Shown: positions 59,876 to 64,000 of the stretch, in pieces
Layout: every line of letters begins with the position of its first letter
How positions within the stretch are numbered: the stretch's first letter is position 1
Source of the DNA: Bacteroidota bacterium
GTDB lineage: Bacteria; Bacteroidota; Bacteroidia; Chitinophagales; Saprospiraceae
Length of the DNA: 64,000 bases
Assembly (NCBI GenBank): GCA_016124585.1
Contig: WGNL01000012.1
Span: 1 to 64,000 of the forward strand
Direction: 5' to 3'
Notes under the pieces: model-generated
The model's database searches: none
What the model was told of the DNA's origin: nothing
Seen by the model: the letters and a program-made list of their open reading frames with translations, nothing else
Translations under genes and position numbers: made by a program

Positions 59876-62800
59876 ATGGTGTCAATTTACGCTCATGCAT
59901 CTGCAACCCTTCGATGGGTTTGCACCTTTTTATGCCTCATTTTGCTAGGGGTTTCCACTTTCGCCAATGATTACGACGATGCCTGGAAAGCCCTCAACCG
60001 TAACGACAGGGCTGCCGCAAAACGTTTATTTGAAAAAGCCTTGGAAGACCCAAATACCTCCGCCGATGCAGCAATCATGCTGCTAAAGATGAACCACAAC
60101 GACAGAAATTCTGCTGAAATGTCGGCACTTTGGGAACGGGCTAGCAAGCAGTTGCAAGACCCCTACCCTTATTTGTATGCACTTTGGTTTGACCAAGGGA
60201 CGCTAGGCGGCTACGGAAGGAAATCGAAGCAGCAGCTCAAGCTCTGCCAAAAACTGCTTGAAGACCCCAATTGCCCTGGGTTCATGAAAAGCTCCATCCA
60301 CTACCAAATGGGTCATCATTACCTTTCAGACAACAACATTTCGAAACTAAAAGAGGAATGGCTCAAAGTGGGACAACTGAACAACTGGCAGTTTGTCGGC
60401 CCATTCGACAACCTCGGTGGTAGTGGTTTCGACAAAAATTACCCACCAATATCAAAGCCGGAAAGCTCTGAAAAATTCAAGTCGGAGCGCAATTCGGACA
60501 TCTGGTGGTTCGTGCCAGCTACACAAATAAACGATGGTTGGGTTGTACCTTCTTACCATATTTCCTCCTACACGGCAATTGTGTTCGCACAAACTTACGT
60601 GACGGCGGACAGCGATAAAGACGTATTGTTGAGCCTAGGTTTTAGCGGCAACATTAAGGTTTGGGTGAACGACCGTCTGCTCATCAGTGAGCAGGAAGAG
60701 CGCCGGACAGAGCTGGACACCTACCGGGTTCCTTGCAAACTTCGACAGGGGGTAAACCGGGTGCTGGTTCAACTTGGCACCGAGGAAAATTCTTTTGGCA
60801 ATTTCGCCGTGCGGTTTACGGATGAAAAAGGAAATGAGGTAGCAGGACTCACCAGCCAGGCTCAGTTTGCACCTTACAAAAAGGATTTGGATACATCGAT
60901 GCCCGATTTGCTGCCTTTTTATGGCGAAGCTTTTTTCGAACAAAAAATAAAGCAACAACCTGACAATTTGCTCAATTATATTCTGTTGAACGATGTGTAT
61001 TCCCGTTCCAGAAAATCGCAGGAAGCACTTGCCGTGATTGAGGAAGCCATGAAAAAAGCCCCTGACAACAGCCTACTCCGATTGGAGCTGCTGTCCTGTT
61101 TGTCAGTGCTGGAAAACCGCACTGAATTGACCAAAGAACTTCAATACATCAAGGAAAAAGACCCCACAAACTACCTCTCTGCCGACCAATTGTTTGATGA
61201 ACACATGGACAATGAAAAATATGAGGACGCATGGAAAGTGGTTCATCTGATGGTTGCAGAGTATGGCGAAATTGAAGACACCTATAAAATGAAGGTGCAA
61301 TTGCATGGAAAACAGAACGATTTGGAAGAGCTTGTCAGTATCATTGATGAGGCATACCGTGCATATCCTGAAAGCTCCTCTTTTGCCGAGCTGAAGCACA
61401 ATGTGGCGTTGATGCTCCGCAAGGATGTACTCGGCTCAATGAATATTTACAGCAATTTTCTCAAAGACAATTATGATTTGGGCATTGCAAAGCAACTGGC
61501 AAAGGAATACCTAGAAGCAGGTCAAAATGGAAAAGCATTGAAGATTTATGAAAACATTGCTGAAATCTTTCCTTATGACCCAGATGAATTTTCCCGTTTG
61601 TTCAACTACTATTACAGTGTTCGGGATTTCAAGAAAGCCCAGCAGACATTGGATATTATGAAAGGGTTGGCGCCATTTTCAAGCACCAATTTTTCGAATC
61701 AAGCTGAGCTTTTCAAACAAACAAAAAAGGAAGAAGATGCACTAGCCAATTTCCAAAAAGCACTTCATTACAGCCCTAATGATTTTGATTCCCGTCGGAA
61801 AATAAGGGAGATTGAAAAGAAGCCTAACCTTGATACCTATTTCCCCCAATATGATATTTACGAATTGATAAAAAAGAGCAAAGACTCTAAAGAAACAGAA
61901 GATTTTGGCTATTCCTACATCATCGATGAGCGCTGCACCATCCTGTATCCCGAGCGTTGCACAGAAACCATTTACACGGAAGCCTATCGGATTTTGACCC
62001 AAAAAGGAATTGAAAACTGGAGTGAAACTTCTTTGGGTTACAATAGTTGGCGTCAACGGCTCAATATTGAGAAAGCTGAAGTCGTGAAAGCGAATGGTAG
62101 CAAAATCGCTGCCGAGCAGAGCGGCACCAATCTGGTGTTTCCTAATTTGGAAATTGGCGATGCCGTTTACATCAAATACCGTATCGTGAGCTATGCCTAT
62201 GGCAGAATGGCCAGGGAGTTTTGGGATGAAAATTATTTCAACTCCTTTGTGCATTCAGATATCAGCCGCTATTGTTTGTTGGCACCAAAAGACATGAAAC
62301 TGGAATTCAAAACGCCAAATCATGAAATAAACCCGACAGTCACGGAAGTCGAAAACTTTAAATTGTACCGCTGGGAAAAGGCAGATGTGCCAGCAGTGAA
62401 AAGCGAGCCAATTATGCCCAACCTGCAAGATGTGGGCAACATGCTCTACATTTCAACTATACCGGAATGGCAGGAAATCGCCAATTGGTACTCAGACCTT
62501 TCTGCCACACAAGCAAAGGTTGATTACGAAGTGAAAAAAGTGCTAGCCAGCCTGTTTCCCGAAGGTCAAACTTTTACAGAGGAGCAAAAGGCTCGAAAAA
62601 TCTATGATTATGTGGTGAAAAATATCCAGTACAGTTCAGTTCCTTTTCGGCAGAGTGCGTATGTTCCGCAAAGAGCTTCAAAGGTGATACAAACCAAATT
62701 GGGTGACTGTAAAGATGTTTCAACATTATACGCCACGCTAGCCAGGGAAGCAGGCCTGAAAGCCAACCTCGTACTGCTGAATACTCGTGACAATGGTGAA

Positions 62801-63655
62801 AAAACGATGCCTTTGCCAGCTGTTGAATTTAACCATTGCATCGCAAAAGTTACAATCAACAATCAACCGTGGTACCTTGAGCTGACCGACCGCAATATGC
62901 CTTTCGGCAGCCTTCCTTCTACCGACATTGGTGCCCAAGCATTGGAAATCCCATACAATGAGCCTGGGCTGAAGAGCAATCTCTTCCGCTTGGAACCTAA
63001 TAATCGCATCCTTGATTTTCGACATCAAAAATCTGAGGTCAATATAAAAAACAGGGATTTGGAGGTAGCAGTCAAGACCGTGAATAGTGGAAACGGTGCG
63101 GCATCATTACGTGCCAATTACAGTACTTTGGTGAAAGACAAGCAGTTAGAAGAATTGCAGCGCAGCATTGGCCGCAAATTCACAAATCCAGTTTCAGTGA
63201 AGGAAGTAAGTTTTGGAAATTTCGAATCATCAGCTGACACGCTCAATTACAATACGACTTACGCTGTGAAAAATGAAGTGATTGAAATCGGAGACTTGAA
63301 AACCTTTAAAGTACCCTATTTCTATACCTTCTTAGAAGCTAATGATTTTGCATTGGAACAACGGAACTTCCCAATCAATTACTGGAATTATGAAAACAAG
63401 GACGAGTACTTGGAGGATTTGACTATCAACCTGCCAGAGGGATTGGAATTTACAGAAGTCCCTAAAGATATTGCATTGAATTTCAAAGGAACTACTTACA
63501 ATATCAAGTTCGAAAAAATGAATCCGAGGAAAATCAGAGTAGTACGGAACATCAAAATCAAGCGTGATGTCATCCCTGCTGCGGATTATCCTGCATTCAA
63601 GCAATTTTTGGAAGATGCATTAGCAGCGGAATCAAAATACTTGGCTTTCAAATAG
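59876..63655 (+). CDS. TPR - DUF3857 - transglutaminase-like exported protein
   Basis: 1259 residues. The signal peptide spans about residues 1-30 (LRWVCTFLCLILLGVSTFA); its n-region is long and partly encoded by a short palindromic repeat. Residues 30-640 are helical repeats of TPR type (AAAKRLFEKALEDPNTSADAA, SQEALAVIEEAMKKAPDNSLLRLEL, GKALKIYENIAEIFPYDPDE), interrupted by a beta domain at about 180-330 (WQFVGPFDNLGGSGFDKNYPP...IKVWVNDRLLISEQEERRTELD). DUF3857 follows at about 680-870. The transglutaminase-like core has Cys945 (LGDCKDVSTLYATLAREAGL), His987 (EFNHCIA) and Asp1005 (LELTDRN), a complete triad. DUF3857/transglutaminase proteins are exported and of unknown substrate in Bacteroidota; peptidase or crosslinking activity is possible. 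Monocistronic, with a good promoter and terminator. Confidence 0.85.
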   Translation: MVSIYAHASATLRWVCTFLCLILLGVSTFANDYDDAWKALNRNDRAAAKRLFEKALEDPNTSADAAIMLLKMNHNDRNSAEMSALWERASKQLQDPYPYLYALWFDQGTLGGYGRKSKQQLKLCQKLLEDPNCPGFMKSSIHYQMGHHYLSDNNISKLKEEWLKVGQLNNWQFVGPFDNLGGSGFDKNYPPISKPESSEKFKSERNSDIWWFVPATQINDGWVVPSYHISSYTAIVFAQTYVTADSDKDVLLSLGFSGNIKVWVNDRLLISEQEERRTELDTYRVPCKLRQGVNRVLVQLGTEENSFGNFAVRFTDEKGNEVAGLTSQAQFAPYKKDLDTSMPDLLPFYGEAFFEQKIKQQPDNLLNYILLNDVYSRSRKSQEALAVIEEAMKKAPDNSLLRLELLSCLSVLENRTELTKELQYIKEKDPTNYLSADQLFDEHMDNEKYEDAWKVVHLMVAEYGEIEDTYKMKVQLHGKQNDLEELVSIIDEAYRAYPESSSFAELKHNVALMLRKDVLGSMNIYSNFLKDNYDLGIAKQLAKEYLEAGQNGKALKIYENIAEIFPYDPDEFSRLFNYYYSVRDFKKAQQTLDIMKGLAPFSSTNFSNQAELFKQTKKEEDALANFQKALHYSPNDFDSRRKIREIEKKPNLDTYFPQYDIYELIKKSKDSKETEDFGYSYIIDERCTILYPERCTETIYTEAYRILTQKGIENWSETSLGYNSWRQRLNIEKAEVVKANGSKIAAEQSGTNLVFPNLEIGDAVYIKYRIVSYAYGRMAREFWDENYFNSFVHSDISRYCLLAPKDMKLEFKTPNHEINPTVTEVENFKLYRWEKADVPAVKSEPIMPNLQDVGNMLYISTIPEWQEIANWYSDLSATQAKVDYEVKKVLASLFPEGQTFTEEQKARKIYDYVVKNIQYSSVPFRQSAYVPQRASKVIQTKLGDCKDVSTLYATLAREAGLKANLVLLNTRDNGEKTMPLPAVEFNHCIAKVTINNQPWYLELTDRNMPFGSLPSTDIGAQALEIPYNEPGLKSNLFRLEPNNRILDFRHQKSEVNIKNRDLEVAVKTVNSGNGAASLRANYSTLVKDKQLEELQRSIGRKFTNPVSVKEVSFGNFESSADTLNYNTTYAVKNEVIEIGDLKTFKVPYFYTFLEANDFALEQRNFPINYWNYENKDEYLEDLTINLPEGLEFTEVPKDIALNFKGTTYNIKFEKMNPRKIRVVRNIKIKRDVIPAADYPAFKQFLEDALAAESKYLAFK
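59902..59926. repeat. Dispersed AACCC..GGGTT repeat inside a coding sequence
   Basis: TGCAACCCTTCGATGGGTTT followed by GCACC. It is read in frame as part of the signal-peptide n-region of the TPR-transglutaminase protein and contributes its Arg-Trp. It matches the intergenic copy at 49696-49720, apart from a few bases in the loop and tail. Confidence 0.45.
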
Positions 63656-63661
63656 CATCAA

Positions 63662-63693
63662 AAAAAGGGAGTCAAATTTTCGGCTCCCTTTTT
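63662..63693. terminator. Bidirectional terminator
   Basis: AAAAAGGGAG (63662-63671) pairs with CTCCCTTTTT (63684-63693) around a 12-nt loop, between two convergent genes (stops at 63655 and 63701). Confidence 0.8.
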
Positions 63694-63700
63694 CAATCCA

Positions 63701-64000
63701 TCAGCTTTCCACTAGCACCATCACTGCCAGAATCCGCTCGTACAATTCAGTAGGTTTAAAAGGTTTGGAAAGATAATCGTTCATGCCGATTTCAAGGCAT
63801 TTTTCCTGCTCCTGCTTCGTGGAGTTGGCCGTGAGTGCGATGATGGGCACTTGGCTGAATTCCCTGATTTTTTTGGCGGCGTCAATGCCGTTCATTACAG
63901 GCATTTGGATATCCATCAGCACAAGGTCATATTCCTTGTCACGAACAGCTTCGTAGCCTAATTGGCCATTTTCTGCAATATCCACTGAGACAAAGTTTGA
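63701..64000 (-). CDS. Response-regulator receiver domain, C-terminal part of a cut gene
   Basis: The frame is open to the window end, so only the last 99 residues are seen; an internal GTG at 63985 is not the start, because homology continues upstream of it (SNFVSVDIAENGQ). The receiver motif YDLVLMDIQMPVMNGIDAAKKIR holds the phospho-acceptor Asp (Leu-Met-Asp-Ile-Gln-Met-Pro). IIALTAN gives the conserved Thr and YLSKPF the conserved Lys-Pro. The protein ends about 20 residues after the Lys-Pro, so the receiver is at the C-terminus. The Met-Asp-Ile-Gln-Met-Pro-Val-Met-Asn-Gly form is typical of the receiver of hybrid sensor histidine kinases, so the missing part is probably a kinase; a stand-alone receiver is the alternative. 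Confidence 0.85.
   Translation of the reverse strand, partial: SNFVSVDIAENGQLGYEAVRDKEYDLVLMDIQMPVMNGIDAAKKIREFSQVPIIALTANSTKQEQEKCLEIGMNDYLSKPFKPTELYERILAVMVLVES

Overview
The window looks like chromosomal DNA of a free-living Bacteroidota bacterium, probably from the Saprospirales/Chitinophagales side of the phylum. This rests on protein style: several huge secreted proteins end in type IX secretion (T9SS) sorting domains, both the gliding-associated type B (CHU_C) and type A. There are many lipoproteins with a Cys-Lys-Lys/Asp/Glu start, DUF4836 and DUF4382 lipoproteins, a YtxJ bacilliredoxin, and promoters of the TTG / TAnnTTTG type. No species name can be read from the sequence.

Left end (1-8.3 kb): a short transposase-like tail abuts the N-terminal half of a broken cupin gene. 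A complete Bacteroidota curli (functional amyloid) locus follows on the plus strand: a CsgA-like curlin, a CsgB-like curlin (GTG start), CsgE (TTG start), CsgF and CsgG. CsgG is unusual. It carries an extra C-terminal beta-barrel-like domain, its constriction loop differs from E. coli, and a perfect DNA palindrome is embedded in its signal peptide. A beta-propeller lipoprotein and a DASH-type cryptochrome/photolyase come next.

8.8-23.5 kb: a large periplasmic TPR protein and an outer-membrane barrel form a plus-strand pair. Facing them are two minus-strand T9SS type B surface proteins (2179 and 689 aa) built from SprB-like and PKD-like repeats, sharing an N-terminal module I do not recognise, and a small lipoprotein.

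23.5-40.6 kb: mostly housekeeping genes. They are pyruvate carboxylase, the murein peptide ligase Mpl, an overlooked 46-aa lipoprotein, YtxJ, a BioD-like/DRTGG ATPase, RNase R, a tail-anchored unknown, a TPR protein, a CAU-anticodon tRNA, a DUF4836 lipoprotein, PurL and a TlpA-like thioredoxin lipoprotein.

40.6-50.7 kb: a GH3-like/serine beta-lactamase fusion whose GH3 half has lost its general-acid loop, a small barrel protein, the lytic transglycosylase MltA, a biotin carboxylase, two tandem stand-alone receptor-N-terminus-like proteins, a DUF4382 lipoprotein and an MscS channel. Mpl, MltA and the GH3/beta-lactamase fusion all point to peptidoglycan turnover or recycling.

50.7-64 kb: two more giant T9SS cargo proteins. 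One has 11 tandem Cys-Glu-Gly...Gly-Cys-Asp-Ser repeats. The other has two tandem glycosidase-like barrels, the second having lost the catalytic acid/base Glu. They are followed by a TPR-DUF3857-transglutaminase protein and the C-terminal receiver domain of a signalling protein cut by the window end. The most interesting material is the curli locus with its chimeric CsgG, the active/inactive glycosidase tandem, the degenerate GH3 fusion, and short palindromic elements that have entered coding sequence for signal peptides.
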